Assembly (NCBI RefSeq): GCF_004770475.1
Contig: NZ_RQHK01000002.1
Span: 1,156,001 to 1,220,000, forward strand
DNA length: 64,000 nucleotides
Source: Leptospira mtsangambouensis
Lineage (GTDB): Bacteria > Spirochaetota > Leptospiria > Leptospirales > Leptospiraceae
Direction: 5' to 3'
Both the position numbers and the translations under genes were made by a program. Positions 12,529 to 22,687 of this stretch are shown one piece after another (the first letter of the stretch is position 1; each line of letters starts with the position of its first letter). The notes under the pieces were generated by a model. The model was given only the letters and a program-made list of their open reading frames with translations. It had not been told where the DNA came from and searched no databases.

Positions 12529-15500
12529 CTAAACGTTTTCAATGGTCTCGAATTTGATTTTCTTTTTGTTTTTCGAGAATTCATCTTCGTAATCAGAGAT
12601 ATCCACTTCCAATCCTTCGGAGTCTTTGATGATGATATCAAGAGCAAGACCTCGGAGTTCCTGAACAAGAACGTTGAATGATTCTGGAATTCCCGGTTTG
12701 ATCGAGTGGATTCCCTTCACAATCGCTTCATAAATTCTTGCACGTCCAAGCATGTCATCTGACTTGATGGTGAGTAACTCTTGTAAGGTGTGTGATGCAC
12801 CGTATGCTTCGAGAGCCCAAACTTCCATCTCACCGAGCCTTTGTCCCCCGAACTGCGCCTTACCACCGAGTGGTTGTTGCGTTACGAGTGAGTAAGGTCC
12901 AGTCGATCTTGCATGGATTTTGTCATCCACCAAGTGAGCCAGTTTCAACATGTAAATGTATCCACAGAAGACTTGGTTGATGAATTTCTCTCCCGTTCTT
13001 CCGTCGTATAACTGAAATTTGCTGTTTTCTGGTAATCCCGCTTTTTTGCAGAATTCATGAACGTCACCTTCGGTAGCGCCATCAAACACAGGAGTTTCAA
13101 AATTGATTCCTAGTTTTTTGGCCGCGAAACCAAGTTGGGTTTCAAAAATCTGACCGAGGTTCATCCGTGAAGGAACCCCAAGAGGGTTAAGCACGATATC
13201 AACAGGAGTTCCATCTTCCATGTATGGCATATCTTCTTGTGCCATCACACGGGCAACTACCCCTTTGTTTCCGTGACGTCCCGCCATCTTATCACCCACG
13301 AGGAGTTTACGTTTACGAGCCACATAGACTTTTACCATTTCTTCCACGCCAGCAGCGAGTTCGTCGCCTGTTTCACGGGAATAACGTTTGATATCGATCA
13401 CAGTTCCTTCAAAACCGTTTGGCATACGAAGAGAGGAATCTCTTACTTCTTTTGCCTTCTCTCCAAAAATGGAGTGTAATAGTTTGTATTCAGGAGTAAG
13501 GTCGGTTTCTCCTTTTGGAGTCACCATACCAACCAGGATGTCGCCTGGTTTCACTTCGGCACCAACACGGATCACACCTGACTCATCCAAATCACGGAAC
13601 GCTTTGTCCGAAAGGTTTGGAATGTCACGAGTGATTTGTTCTTGTCCGAGTTTGGTTTCCCGAGCTTGGATTTCGAATTCTTCGATGTGGATCGAAGAGA
13701 AAACATCGTCTTTGATGATTCGTTCAGAAATTAGAATCGCATCCTCAAAGTTGTAACCTTCCCAAGGCATAAATGCCACAAGAACGTTACGGCCAAGTGC
13801 CAAATAACCAGCATCAGTGGAAGGTCCGTTCGCAAGAACAGTTCCTTTTTGGAGGATTTGTCCAAATTCACCGTATTTTTCGCCTTTGATGATTTGTCCC
13901 GCTACTGGGGCACCAATTCCTAAGTCTTGGCCTTCTTTTACGACCGCAACATACTGCACATCTTCCGAATGGAAAAGTTCATGGGTTTCTTTTTCACCGT
14001 TTGGAGAAGTAATCTCCACTCGTTCTTTGGAAACCTTACCTACTTTACCACCAGTAGTCGTATGCAACATGGAAACGTTTGGTTTTTGGTTAAAACAAGT
14101 TCCTTGGTTGGTTTTTTTGAATTTAATGAGTGGGTAATGGACAATCTCTTTGGATTGGTCTTCTTTGATCCAAACACCTGTGGCATCTACTTTGGAAACC
14201 ACACCATCTTTTTTGGCAACAATACAAACTCCCGCATCATATGCCGCGCGAGCTTCCATACCAGTTCCCACAAAAGGAGCTTCTTCTGTTAAAAGAGGTA
14301 CTGCTTGGCGTTGCATGTTTGATCCCATGAGCGCACGGTTCGCATCATCATGTTCTAAGAACGGAATGAGTGCAGTCGATACAGACACAACTTGTAAAGG
14401 AGCAAGATCCATATATTGGATCTCTGATGGGCTACGGAAAGGAAAGTCCCCTCTATGGCGAGTCGAGATCAGTTTAGAAGTAAATTCTCCCTTCTCATCG
14501 ACAGTCGAATTGGACTGTGCCATGTAGTGGTATTCTTCTTTGTCCGCAGTGAGATACTCTACTTGTTTTTGGACTTTTCCATTTTTCACAAGGCGGTATG
14601 GAGTTTCAATAAACCCATAATCGTTGACTCGTGCAAAACTAGACATGGATAGAATGAGACCAATGTTTGGACCTTCCGGTGTTTCAATCGGACACATACG
14701 ACCATAGTGAGAATAATGAACGTCACGAACCTCGAAACCTGCTCTATCACGAGAAAGTCCACCAGGCCCAAGAGCGTTTAACCTACGTTTGTGGGTAAGT
14801 TCCGCCAAAGGATTGGTTTGGTCCATAAACTGAGAAAGTTGCGAAGATCCAAAAAATTCATTGATCACTGCGGTGATTGGTTTGATGGAAATTAAGAGCT
14901 GCGGAGTTTGTTGTTCCGGCTCCTGAACTGTCATTCTTTCTTTGATCACTCGTTCCACACGAGAGAATCCAAGTTTCAATTGGTTGGCAATGAGCTCTCC
15001 AACAGAACGAATCCTTCTGTTTCCTAAGTGGTCAATATCATCCGGATAGTAGTTTTCTGCTTCCGACATGAGCATCACAAGGTAACGAACAGTTTCGATG
15101 ATATCTTGTTTTCTTAAAACTCGGTCTTCAGCTTTTGAAAATTCTTTTGGATTGTTGAATTCAAATTTACTGTTGATCTTGTAACGACCCACAACACCTA
15201 AATCAAAAGTTTTAGGTGAGAAAAAGAGGCGTTTCAGTTCTGCTTCTGCGTTTTCAATCGTAGAAGGTTCGCCTGGACGCATGATCGTGTGAAATTTTTT
15301 GACTGCATCTTCGTAGTCGTTCACACCATCTTTTTCTAAACAGTTGATAAGAACTGGGTTGTCTTTTCCTTTCGGAAATTCAATGACATCCACATCTTTT
15401 ACCTTCATTTCACGAAGGATGGAGATATTATCCTCATTGATTTTGGATCCGGCGTCGAGCATTACCTCTCCCGTTTCCATGTTGATGATATCAGCGATGG

Positions 15501-16215
15501 TTCGGCGACCAATGAGACGTTTGAGGTCTTTTGGATTGGCACCAGCAATCTTCATTTTGGAAGATCCATAGAACAAACGTAATACTTCTTCGTTTGTTCC
15601 CATCCCCATAGCTTTAACAAGAAGGGTTGCCGGGAATTTTTTCTTACGGTCGATTTTGGCAACAAGGATTCCCTTGTTGTCCATCTCGAATTCCAACCAA
15701 GAACCTCGGTAAGGAATCACCCGTGCAGAAAAAGTATCACGCACTTGGTCGTAAGAAAAGAAAATACCAGGCGACCTATGAAGCTGGCTTACCACTACCC
15801 TTTCTGCACCATTGATGATGAAAGTTCCGTGGTCTGTCATCACAGGAAGATCTCCCATGTAGACAACTTGTTCCCGGATCTCTCCGGTGTCTTTGATGAT
15901 GAGTCGAATGACTGCTTTTAGTGGAACAGCAAAGGAAGAATCAGTATCTTTGCATTCTTGAGGATCGCGTTTCGGCTCTCCCAAGATATAATGGCCATAT
16001 TCCATGACCATATCGTTGTTTGGTGATTCGATTGGGAAGGATTCACGAAATACCGCTTCCAACCCTTGGTTCAAACGTTTCGTCGGATCTTTCACTTCCG
16101 ACTGGAGAAACCAATCAAAGGATTTTTTTTGTACGTAGATAAGATTAGGAAGTAAATTGAGGTCGGTAATTTTACCGAAATTTACCCGGTTTCTAATTTG
16201 CATTCGGGTATGCAT
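12529..16215 (-). CDS. rpoB: DNA-directed RNA polymerase beta subunit
   Basis: Second-largest polymerase subunit, 1228 aa. The rifampicin-binding region [17 protein letters not shown] followed by [20 protein letters not shown] is present, with Asn480 (codon 14776-14778) at the position of E. coli Ser531. Asp516 and His526 equivalents (465, 475) are unchanged. GGGAGAG upstream of the ATG at 16215 supports this start. The 125-base gap to rplL holds an attenuator-like hairpin. Confidence 0.98.
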   Translation of the reverse strand: MHTRMQIRNRVNFGKITDLNLLPNLIYVQKKSFDWFLQSEVKDPTKRLNQGLEAVFRESFPIESPNNDMVMEYGHYILGEPKRDPQECKDTDSSFAVPLKAVIRLIIKDTGEIREQVVYMGDLPVMTDHGTFIINGAERVVVSQLHRSPGIFFSYDQVRDTFSARVIPYRGSWLEFEMDNKGILVAKIDRKKKFPATLLVKAMGMGTNEEVLRLFYGSSKMKIAGANPKDLKRLIGRRTIADIINMETGEVMLDAGSKINEDNISILREMKVKDVDVIEFPKGKDNPVLINCLEKDGVNDYEDAVKKFHTIMRPGEPSTIENAEAELKRLFFSPKTFDLGVVGRYKINSKFEFNNPKEFSKAEDRVLRKQDIIETVRYLVMLMSEAENYYPDDIDHLGNRRIRSVGELIANQLKLGFSRVERVIKERMTVQEPEQQTPQLLISIKPITAVINEFFGSSQLSQFMDQTNPLAELTHKRRLNALGPGGLSRDRAGFEVRDVHYSHYGRMCPIETPEGPNIGLILSMSSFARVNDYGFIETPYRLVKNGKVQKQVEYLTADKEEYHYMAQSNSTVDEKGEFTSKLISTRHRGDFPFRSPSEIQYMDLAPLQVVSVSTALIPFLEHDDANRALMGSNMQRQAVPLLTEEAPFVGTGMEARAAYDAGVCIVAKKDGVVSKVDATGVWIKEDQSKEIVHYPLIKFKKTNQGTCFNQKPNVSMLHTTTGGKVGKVSKERVEITSPNGEKETHELFHSEDVQYVAVVKEGQDLGIGAPVAGQIIKGEKYGEFGQILQKGTVLANGPSTDAGYLALGRNVLVAFMPWEGYNFEDAILISERIIKDDVFSSIHIEEFEIQARETKLGQEQITRDIPNLSDKAFRDLDESGVIRVGAEVKPGDILVGMVTPKGETDLTPEYKLLHSIFGEKAKEVRDSSLRMPNGFEGTVIDIKRYSRETGDELAAGVEEMVKVYVARKRKLLVGDKMAGRHGNKGVVARVMAQEDMPYMEDGTPVDIVLNPLGVPSRMNLGQIFETQLGFAAKKLGINFETPVFDGATEGDVHEFCKKAGLPENSKFQLYDGRTGEKFINQVFCGYIYMLKLAHLVDDKIHARSTGPYSLVTQQPLGGKAQFGGQRLGEMEVWALEAYGASHTLQELLTIKSDDMLGRARIYEAIVKGIHSIKPGIPESFNVLVQELRGLALDIIIKDSEGLEVDISDYEDEFSKNKKKIKFETIENV

Positions 16216-16263
16216 GGAATACTCTCCCTAGAGACAACAAAATAATAGATGGTATGATAAACG

Positions 16264-16303
16264 AAAAAATAGAGGTGGGGACGCCTACGGCCTCCCTGCC
16301 TCT
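16264..16303 (-). terminator. Attenuator-like hairpin between rplL and rpoB
   Basis: Minus-strand RNA can form an imperfect GC-rich hairpin (outer AGAGG with CCTCT, inner GGGA with TCCC, small GTAG-region loop) at 16271-16303, followed by ATTTTTT. In E. coli the same gap holds an attenuator that sets the ratio of ribosomal protein to RNA polymerase synthesis. Assigning that role here is inference from position and shape. Confidence 0.65.
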
Positions 16304-16340
16304 AAGTTTTTGAAGACTGGGTTTAAAAATTGGCAACCGA

Positions 16341-16724
16341 TTAACCGGCAGCAGCAACTTCTACTTGAGCCCCAACACCTTCGAGTTTTTTCTTAATATC
16401 AGCAGCTTCGTCTTTAGAAACGCCTTCTTTCACTGATTTTCCACCAGCTTCAACAAGCGTTTTCGCATCTGCCAATCCAAGACCAGTGATTTCGCGAACG
16501 AGTTTAATAACGTCGATCTTTTTGTCACCGTGTGCTTTCAAGATTACATTGAAAGTTGCAGGCTCTTCAGCAGCAGCTGCGCCACCACCTGCACCCGCAA
16601 CAGCCGCTACCGCAACCGGTGCAGCAGCAGAAATCCCGAATTTGTCCTCCATCTTTTTCACTAGATCAGCTGCCTGAACTAATGTAAGACTTCCAATTTG
16701 TTCTAATAGCGCGTCAACAGACAT
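16341..16724 (-). CDS. rplL: 50S ribosomal protein L7/L12
   Basis: Flexible stalk protein that recruits translation GTPases, 127 aa. The N-terminal dimerisation helix ([20 protein letters not shown]), an Ala/Gly-rich hinge (about residues 34-52) and the C-terminal domain beginning [21 protein letters not shown] are all present. It follows rplJ by 36 bases. Confidence 0.98.
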   Translation of the reverse strand: MSVDALLEQIGSLTLVQAADLVKKMEDKFGISAAAPVAVAAVAGAGGGAAAAEEPATFNVILKAHGDKKIDVIKLVREITGLGLADAKTLVEAGGKSVKEGVSKDEAADIKKKLEGVGAQVEVAAAG

Positions 16725-16760
16725 CCTATATTCTCCTTATCCTACTAATCACTATGATTA

Positions 16761-17294
16761 CTAATTGCCGTTTTTCTCGGCTACAGCATTGATGGCGCGA
16801 GCCAATGATGCCATGATTTGATTGATTCCAGAAGCAATTTGCGTTGCAGGAGCATTGATCCCACGAGCCACTTGCGCAAGAAGTTCTTGTTTGGACGGAA
16901 GTCCAGCAATCGCCTCTACTCCGGATTTACCCAAAACTTCCCCGTCCATATAGCCGGTTCTGATTTCGAGTTCCTTCTTATCTTTTGCAAAGTCCTTACA
17001 AACTTTTGCTACTGCTGGAAGTGCATCCAGAGAGAAAATAGCTGCAAGAGGCCCTTTGTAAACATCCCCAAAATCAATGGAGTTGTTTTTATGTTCAGAA
17101 GACTCTTTTAAAGCACGGAGGAAAAGGTTGTTTTTGATTACCTTCATCTCCGATCCTTCTTTGCGAAGTTTCGCACGAAGGTTGGACATATCTTCAACAG
17201 TTAAACCGCTGTAAGATGCTAAAATAAAGTTTGGTCGTTTTTCCAAACGACTTTTAAGTTCTGCTACTGCTTCAATTTTAGATGGATTTGCCAT
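16761..17294 (-). CDS. rplJ: 50S ribosomal protein L10
   Basis: Stalk base protein that anchors L7/L12 dimers, 177 aa. The N-terminal part ([20 protein letters not shown]) and the helical C-terminus for L12 binding ([16 protein letters not shown]) are typical. It follows rplA by 12 bases. There is little room for the long L10 autoregulatory leader known in E. coli. Confidence 0.97.
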   Translation of the reverse strand: MANPSKIEAVAELKSRLEKRPNFILASYSGLTVEDMSNLRAKLRKEGSEMKVIKNNLFLRALKESSEHKNNSIDFGDVYKGPLAAIFSLDALPAVAKVCKDFAKDKKELEIRTGYMDGEVLGKSGVEAIAGLPSKQELLAQVARGINAPATQIASGINQIMASLARAINAVAEKNGN

Positions 17295-17306
17295 TGTTCT
17301 TACTCG

Positions 17307-17999
17307 TTATATGTTCGCGTTTACTAGTTCTTTTACATCGACTTTTACGCCGATTCCCATAGTTGCCGCTACAGAGAAAGACTTGAGATAATCACCCTTC
17401 GCATCAGAAGGTTTGTCTTTCATAAGAGCTGCAACTACAGCATTGATATTGTCAGAAAGTTTGTCATCAGAGAAGGAACATTTTCCCACTCCTAAGTGAA
17501 CCACTCCCCCTTTGTCAGGGCGGTATTCAATTCGACCTGCTTTGAGTTCTTTTACCGCTTTTGCAACCTCAGTGGTTACAGTTCCTGCTTTTGGTTTAGG
17601 CATAAGACCCTTACGACCAAGAACTGGACCAAGTTTTCCTACTTCCTTCATCATATCAGGAGTCGCCACACAAGCGTCAAAATCAGTCCATCCACCGGAT
17701 ACTTTTTCGATTAAGTCCATATCACCTACAAAGTCAGCACCAGCTTCCTTTGCTTCGTTTTGTTTGTCCCCTTTGCAGAAAACCAAAACTTTGATCGTTT
17801 TTCCAGTTCCGTGTGGAAGAGAGATAGTCCCTCTTACGTTTTGGAGAGATTTATAATTGATTTTAGTCGAAATCTCTAATGTTCCGTCAAATTTGGAAAA
17901 ACTAGTAGCTTTTGCCAAACCGACTGCTTCACCAAGGGTATAAGCCTTTGTGCGATCGACTTTCTCTTTGAGTTGGATATATTTTTTGCCGCGTTTCAT
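17307..17999 (-). CDS. rplA: 50S ribosomal protein L1
   Basis: L1-stalk protein, 230 aa. Conserved GKTIKVLVFCKGDK, the block PDMMKEVGKLGPVLGRKGLM, and GTVT near residue 148 are diagnostic. In other bacteria L1 represses the L11-L1 mRNA. I did not resolve an L1-binding leader. Twenty-five bases follow rplK. Confidence 0.98.
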   Translation of the reverse strand: MKRGKKYIQLKEKVDRTKAYTLGEAVGLAKATSFSKFDGTLEISTKINYKSLQNVRGTISLPHGTGKTIKVLVFCKGDKQNEAKEAGADFVGDMDLIEKVSGGWTDFDACVATPDMMKEVGKLGPVLGRKGLMPKPKAGTVTTEVAKAVKELKAGRIEYRPDKGGVVHLGVGKCSFSDDKLSDNINAVVAALMKDKPSDAKGDYLKSFSVAATMGIGVKVDVKELVNANI

Positions 18000-18024
18000 G
18001 ACTTCGGTTCCCGTTTCCTAATGA

Positions 18025-18450
18025 TTACTCGACGTTTACACCCATGGAACGACAAGTTCCAGCAATGATGTTCACTGCTGCATCCATATCATTCGCATTT
18101 AGGTCTTCCATCTTAGTTTTTGCAATTTCTTCTAGTTGAGCTCGTTTGATTGTTCCCACTTTTACAGTGTGTGGAGTGGCAGATCCACCCTGAAGTCCAA
18201 GCGCCTTCATCACAAGAAGAGCTGCTGGAGGAGATTTCGTTACGAATGTAAAACTTCTGTCAGAATAAACAGTGATGACCACTGGGAGTTTGAGTCCCAT
18301 TTGGTTTTTGGATCTTTCATTGAACTGTTTACAGAATTCCATAATATTGAGTCCGGCTTGACCAAGAGCGGGACCTACTGGAGGAGCTGGGTTTGCTTTC
18401 CCTGCTTCCACTTGGAGTTTAATTTGTTTTACTACTTTCTTTGCAGCCAT
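18025..18450 (-). CDS. rplK: 50S ribosomal protein L11
   Basis: GTPase-centre protein binding the thiostrepton loop of 23S rRNA, 141 aa. [20 protein letters not shown] and the C-terminal RNA-binding part ending [11 protein letters not shown] are signatures. It lies 39 bases after nusG in the usual nusG-rplK-rplA order. Confidence 0.98.
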   Translation of the reverse strand: MAAKKVVKQIKLQVEAGKANPAPPVGPALGQAGLNIMEFCKQFNERSKNQMGLKLPVVITVYSDRSFTFVTKSPPAALLVMKALGLQGGSATPHTVKVGTIKRAQLEEIAKTKMEDLNANDMDAAVNIIAGTCRSMGVNVE

Positions 18451-18489
18451 CTCGTTTCAAGTTCCTTACTAAAAGTCAATCTATCAGTT

Positions 18490-19044
18490 CTATTGTTCCG
18501 ATTTTACTTGGAGGTAATCCAACTCCACTGGAGTGGATCTTCCGAAAATTTCTACACGAACGCGGAGTCTTCCCTTATCAGGAAAGATTTCATCCACAAG
18601 ACCTGTGAAATTAGCAAACGGACCATCTATAATTTTCAATGTTTCGCCCACTTTGAATAGGAAACGAGGTCTCGAAACTTCTTCCGATTCCACACTTCCC
18701 ACATCGCTGAAGAGGTTTTTGATCTCATCCAGTGAAAGTGGCTCCGGACCTTTTCCTTTTCCGCCTACAAACGTAGACACAGAAGGTAAGTTCTGGATTT
18801 TAAATCGAAGGTCATCGGTCATGTTCATCTCAACGAGAACGTAACCAGGCATGAGTTTTTTCTTTGTGACCTTCTTTTTGCCGTTTTTCATTTCGGCAAC
18901 TTCCATCGAAGGAATTTTTACTGAGAAGATTTGGTCTTCCAGCTTTTGTTGTTGGACCATCTTCTCAATGTTCGTCTTCACCTTATTCTCGTGACCGGAA
19001 TAAGTTTGAAGCACATACCATTTTTTATCTAAAGAATCGCCCAC
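18490..19044 (-). CDS. nusG: Transcription termination/antitermination factor NusG
   Basis: Polymerase-binding elongation factor, 184 aa. The NGN domain begins KKWYVLQTYSGHENKVK, and the linker precedes a C-terminal KOW domain with VGETLKIIDGPFANFTGLV. The C-terminal domain contacts S10 or Rho in other bacteria. It starts 9 bases after secE, the universal pairing. Confidence 0.97.
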   Translation of the reverse strand: MGDSLDKKWYVLQTYSGHENKVKTNIEKMVQQQKLEDQIFSVKIPSMEVAEMKNGKKKVTKKKLMPGYVLVEMNMTDDLRFKIQNLPSVSTFVGGKGKGPEPLSLDEIKNLFSDVGSVESEEVSRPRFLFKVGETLKIIDGPFANFTGLVDEIFPDKGRLRVRVEIFGRSTPVELDYLQVKSEQ

Positions 19045-19053
19045 TACTTTTAC

Positions 19054-19242
19054 CTATGTTCCTAATGCCCAGAACCACTTTAACAGTTTCAGAAAAACAA
19101 AATCCGAAGCTGATAAAAATAGGGAAAAGATAAATACTGTAACTAGGACTACAACGGTAGAACTCACTACCTCTTGGCGTGTTGGCCAATGTACTTTTTC
19201 AAGTTCTGCTTTACATTCCTGAATGAAACTCGTAGCTTTCAT
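19054..19242 (-). CDS. secE: Preprotein translocase subunit SecE
   Basis: 62-aa single-span SecE, the short form common outside enterobacteria. The cytoplasmic amphipathic helix ends in the conserved [20 protein letters not shown], followed by one hydrophobic span ([20 protein letters not shown]). It lies between tRNA-Trp and nusG and is likely cotranscribed with both. Confidence 0.95.
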   Translation of the reverse strand: MKATSFIQECKAELEKVHWPTRQEVVSSTVVVLVTVFIFSLFLSASDFVFLKLLKWFWALGT

Positions 19243-19283
19243 TGATCCTTGTCCTGTTCTCTAATTCTATATATTCTGTAGTC

Positions 19284-19357
<74 letters not shown>

Positions 19358-19363
19358 AAAACA

Positions 19364-19437
<74 letters not shown>

Positions 19438-19484
19438 AACGTTTCCCACCCAAGCGCGGGTTTCCAAGCGAGGCTAGGTTTTTT

Positions 19485-19514
19485 ACACTATTTTAAATGA
19501 GGCTCTTTGGTCAA
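19485..19514 (-). promoter_or_regulatory. Candidate promoter of the tRNA-secE-nusG-ribosomal array
   Basis: On the minus strand TTGACC (19509-19514) is followed after 18 bases by TAGTGT (19485-19490). This places a start near 19478, about 40 bases before tRNA-Thr. The -35 is close to consensus; the -10 keeps only the key T, A and T positions. The 19436-19650 gap is otherwise gene-free and must also hold the promoter of the divergent gene at 19651. Confidence 0.4.
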
Positions 19515-19650
19515 TGGAAAATGAGTTTATTTCATAGAAATGGCAAAAAAACAAGAAAAACAGTGAATTTCCCTTGAGATTTTAGTTGTGGATTTCCCGG
19601 TTCGATAATAGAACCATGTGGGATAAGTCCCCCACTTTAAGGAATGATTC

Positions 19651-20343
19651 GTGGCGAAACCTTTTGTAGAATTAGAAACACAAATCCCCGATTTGGTAAA
19701 GGCAAAATCAAAAATTGTCGTACGATCCTCCCGGATGAATCGCCAACTGGAACAGTATGTTTTAGGTCTCATCACAAACATCCTTTCTGAAGTGGGACAA
19801 TCTCAGTTTGTAGAGATGCTTTATACAATCTCCAAAGAACTGACCATCAACGGAATCAAAGCCAATCAAAAACGTGTGTTTTTTGAAGATGAAGGCCTCG
19901 ACATCACCGATGAGAATGATTATTTGCAAGGGATCAAAGAGTATTCCAAAAAATTTTCAGAGAAGATGGCAGATGAATATGGGAAACGTTGCCTTGCCCG
20001 CGGAGTGTACGTTCAAATCAAATTCCATTACTGCTTGGACGGACTTCTAGTGGAAGTGACAAACAACACTCCCGTCATCAAAACCGAAGAAGCTCGGATG
20101 CGAGAAAAAATGAAAAAGTCCATGGGATACAATGACATCGCCGAATTCTATATGGACAATATGGATAATACAGAGGGTGCCGGACTTGGAATTGCTCTCA
20201 TTATGATCTTACTCAAAAACGAAGGGGTTGACCCTAACCTATTTCGGATCATCACCCATGCCGACAGAACGGTCGCTCGGGTAGAAATCCCGTTTAACGA
20301 CAATTATGTTTCGTTTCGTAGTGCAGAACTCGCAGAAATCTAG
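19651..20343 (+). CDS. GHKL ATPase-fold protein, function unknown
   Basis: 230 aa, starting at GTG with AAGGA 7 bases upstream. It has the ATP-binding pattern of histidine-kinase and anti-sigma ATPases: N box SKELTINGIKAN (about 61-72), a G1-like VEVTNNTPV (about 134-142) and G2 GAGLGIAL (about 177-184). There is no dimerisation/phospho-acceptor His domain, receiver domain or membrane span. It may be a stand-alone serine kinase/anti-sigma regulator or a partner of another signalling protein. The neighbours give no partner: divergent tRNA genes on one side, an SDR gene 72 bases downstream. Confidence 0.7.
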   Translation: MAKPFVELETQIPDLVKAKSKIVVRSSRMNRQLEQYVLGLITNILSEVGQSQFVEMLYTISKELTINGIKANQKRVFFEDEGLDITDENDYLQGIKEYSKKFSEKMADEYGKRCLARGVYVQIKFHYCLDGLLVEVTNNTPVIKTEEARMREKMKKSMGYNDIAEFYMDNMDNTEGAGLGIALIMILLKNEGVDPNLFRIITHADRTVARVEIPFNDNYVSFRSAELAEI

Positions 20344-20415
20344 TTCGTTTTTCTCTGCTCCAACTACAATGTAATTGTATCGACCATCTGTTCGCCATTT
20401 TCGAAACTGGCGGAC

Positions 20416-21183
20416 ATGGAATTAAAAGGTGCAAACATTCTCGTCACCGGATCTGCCGGTGGACTCGGAAAGGCAATGGCTTACCGACTTGGTAAAGCCG
20501 GTGCCAATATCATTCTCTCTGACATCCAAAAAGACAAATTGGACGAAACCGTAGCTCTCTTCCAAAAAGAGGGAATCAAAACCACGGGCATTGTGGCAAA
20601 CGTTGCCAAAGAAGAAGACAGCATCCGCCTCATCGAAGAAGCAAGTGCTTTCCAAGGTAGCCTGGACGTTGCCATTTTGAATGCTGGAATTTTACGCGAT
20701 GGACTTCTCATTCGCGTGGACAAAGAAACCGGAAAAGTAAAAGGCAAAATGGGAATCGACCAATGGCAATCTGTCATTGATGTAAACTTAACCGGTGTGT
20801 TTCTTACCGCAAGAGAAGCAGCAGCAAAAATGGTGGAACAAAAGAAGGGAGTGATCATCCCGATTGCCTCCATAGCTATGCATGGAAACTCAGGACAAAC
20901 TAACTATAGTGCTGCCAAAGCAGGAGTGGCTGCAATGACAGTCACTTGGTCAAAAGAACTTGCTAAGTTTGGAATCAGAGTGGCAGGAATTGCACCAGGT
21001 TTTATCGGAACTGAAATGGTTCTAAAAGATATGAATCCGGAAGCATTAGAAAAATGGAAGTCCATCATCCCAGTAGGAAGACTTGGCGAGCCAGATGAGA
21101 TTGCATCCACTGCAGAATTTATCATCTCGAATGACTTAGTGACTGGAGTTGTCTTAGAAATTTCTGGTGGTGTTCGAATCTAA
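20416..21183 (+). CDS. FabG-like short-chain dehydrogenase/reductase
   Basis: 255-aa classical SDR, NAD(P)-dependent oxidoreductase of 3-oxoacyl or similar substrates. Cofactor motif TGSAGGLG (11-18), NAG (89-91), and catalytic Ser152, Tyr164 and Lys168 (YSAAK) are visible. Compared with typical FabG, about 11 extra residues ([11 protein letters not shown]) lie between RDGLLIRV and the [13 protein letters not shown] helix. A short-insertion SDR subgroup therefore seems likelier than the fatty-acid-synthesis enzyme itself. It stands alone with hairpins downstream. Confidence 0.85.
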   Translation: MELKGANILVTGSAGGLGKAMAYRLGKAGANIILSDIQKDKLDETVALFQKEGIKTTGIVANVAKEEDSIRLIEEASAFQGSLDVAILNAGILRDGLLIRVDKETGKVKGKMGIDQWQSVIDVNLTGVFLTAREAAAKMVEQKKGVIIPIASIAMHGNSGQTNYSAAKAGVAAMTVTWSKELAKFGIRVAGIAPGFIGTEMVLKDMNPEALEKWKSIIPVGRLGEPDEIASTAEFIISNDLVTGVVLEISGGVRI

Positions 21184-21197
21184 CTTTGATTAATGGT

Positions 21198-21226
21198 TTT
21201 GCCCTCAATTTTTTTCTGAGGGCAAA
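21198..21226. repeat. Inverted repeat after the SDR gene
   Basis: Perfect 9-bp arms TTTGCCCTC and GAGGGCAAA flank an 11-base T-rich loop, 14 bases after the SDR stop. There is no T tract after the stem, so it may act as an mRNA 3'-end stabiliser, or with the next hairpin as a tandem terminator. Confidence 0.6.
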
Positions 21227-21238
21227 GCAGAAAACCTA

Positions 21239-21264
21239 TGACTGGGTTTTGTCATTTTTTTTTT
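21239..21264 (+). terminator. Weak intrinsic terminator
   Basis: ATGAC and GTCAT form a 5-bp stem with an 8-base loop, immediately followed by a run of about ten T. It would end transcription of the SDR gene before the ArsR promoter region. The short stem limits confidence. Confidence 0.5.
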
Positions 21265-21289
21265 AAACGAAAAAAATTTCGTAGGTAAA

Positions 21290-21334
21290 ATCAGTATACA
21301 TTCGTCATAAGGATATAACGGAATCCTTACTGAT
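21290..21334 (+). promoter_or_regulatory. Nested inverted repeats over the arsR-type gene start
   Basis: Outer arms ATCAGTA (21290-21296) and TACTGAT (21328-21334) enclose inner arms TAAGGAT (21308-21314) and ATCCTTA (21323-21329). The second outer arm overlaps the ATG at 21333. ArsR-family repressors usually bind such dyads at their own promoters, so autoregulation is a reasonable inference. As RNA, the repeat would also hide the translation start. Confidence 0.5.
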
Positions 21335-21632
21335 GAAAATAAAAACAGAACTTTCGAAACAACAATTGGAACAAGCCATTAAAGGAATACAAGGTATTGC
21401 CCACCCTATTCGTTTATTGATTCTATACACCTTAGCAAAAGAAGAAAAAACAGTCGGCCAACTTGTCGAGTTATTAGGGACAAGCCAATCGGCTGCTTCC
21501 CAACACTTAAGTAAGATGAAAAACAACGGAATCTTAGAATCTCGTAAATCATCCAACCAAGTGTTTTATAGTTTAAAGGACCCAAAATTCAAAGATTTGA
21601 TCCAGACGATTGTCAAAGTGTATAAAAAGTAA
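21333..21632 (+). CDS. ArsR-family transcriptional repressor without cysteines
   Basis: 99-aa winged-helix protein. The helix-turn-helix is about residues 45-72 (TVGQLVELLGTSQSAASQHL) and the beta wing is ILESRKSSNQVFYSL. No Cys occurs anywhere, so it lacks the thiolate metal sites of ArsR/SmtB sensors and probably responds to a non-metal signal or to protein state. It converges with the epimerase gene, with 3 bases between stops, and has dyads over its start. Confidence 0.85.
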   Translation: MKIKTELSKQQLEQAIKGIQGIAHPIRLLILYTLAKEEKTVGQLVELLGTSQSAASQHLSKMKNNGILESRKSSNQVFYSLKDPKFKDLIQTIVKVYKK

Positions 21633-21635
21633 ACA

Positions 21636-22607
21636 TCAGTTCTCTTCTTCTAATAAGAACCTGACGTATTCTCCAACCGCATCCCTGAGGTTTGTATAAC
21701 CAAAGGGATATCCGGTTCTGCCAATCTTCTCCATTGCCGCACAGGTATAGTATTGGTATTTTCCCTTTAACGATTCAGGCATCTCAACGTATTCAATTTG
21801 AACCGGTTTGTTCATGGAAGCGAACAAAGCGTTCGCTAAATCGTTCCAAGTCTCAGCAACTCCTCGACCTACATTGTACAATCCGTACTTTCGTTCAGAA
21901 AGAAGATAAATACTAATTTTACTGGCATCCTTTACATACAGAAAATCTCTTTTTTGTTCACCGTCTTTGTATTCCGGTTTGTAAGACTTGAATAATTTTA
22001 ATTTTCCAGTGTCCCTGATTTGTTCATAACCTTTTAGGACAAGGCTACGCATATCTCCCTTATGGGCTTCCCCATAACCAAATACATTGAAGTATTTGAG
22101 TCCCACAAGTCTGTCTGCGATCCCCACTTTTTTGGCATACAGATCAAAGAGTTGTTTGGAATATCCATACATATTGAGAGGTTTCAAATTTTCGATAGGA
22201 GCCTCGTCGTTATATCCAAATTCTCCCTCCCCGTAGGTCGCAGCACTCGAGGCATAAAGAAAAGGAATGTTTTTACTAACGGCAAACTGTGCCAATTTCT
22301 TCGTATAATGGAAGTTATTTTGCATTAGGTAAGTGGCATCTTTTTCTGTCGTAGCAGAACAAGCACCTAAATGGTAAATTTCAGAGATCTCATTTATAAT
22401 TGAATTTCCTGAATCGAACATAGATTCAAATTTATCTTTTTCATAATAATCTAGGAAAAAATTCCTTTGGAGGTTTTTCCATTTTTCCGTCATACCCAAA
22501 TGGTCCACCACTAAGATATCCGTGTTCCCATTGTGATTGAGGTCTTCGATAATTTGTGATCCGATGAGGCCTGCGCCTCCAGTGACGAGAGTTAGTTTTT
22601 TTGCCAT
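21636..22607 (-). CDS. hldD: ADP-glyceromanno-heptose 6-epimerase-like (HldD)
   Basis: NAD(P)-dependent extended SDR epimerase converting ADP-D-glycero- to ADP-L-glycero-manno-heptose for LPS inner core. It shows TGGAGLIGS, YHLGACSATTEKD, YASSAATYGEG, the YGYSK catalytic pair, and the HldD-type NVFGYGEAHKGDMRS and QKRDFLYVKD blocks. I use the ATG at 22607 (MAKKLTLVTGG, 323 aa) because it gives the usual N-terminus. An in-frame ATG at 22640 would add a Lys-rich 11-residue extension. Neither start has a good ribosome-binding site. Confidence 0.88.
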   Translation of the reverse strand: MAKKLTLVTGGAGLIGSQIIEDLNHNGNTDILVVDHLGMTEKWKNLQRNFFLDYYEKDKFESMFDSGNSIINEISEIYHLGACSATTEKDATYLMQNNFHYTKKLAQFAVSKNIPFLYASSAATYGEGEFGYNDEAPIENLKPLNMYGYSKQLFDLYAKKVGIADRLVGLKYFNVFGYGEAHKGDMRSLVLKGYEQIRDTGKLKLFKSYKPEYKDGEQKRDFLYVKDASKISIYLLSERKYGLYNVGRGVAETWNDLANALFASMNKPVQIEYVEMPESLKGKYQYYTCAAMEKIGRTGYPFGYTNLRDAVGEYVRFLLEEEN

Positions 22608-22687
22608 TGGTTTCTTTTTAGTTTTTTTATATCCAAACATTCTTTCTATTAACTTTTTAATTTGCGGGTGAGAAAAAACAAAGACCC

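Noticed and set aside
20481..20873. 130-codon minus-strand frame opposite the SDR gene
   Set aside because: Antisense to a complete SDR with intact active site; no ribosome-binding site or domain.
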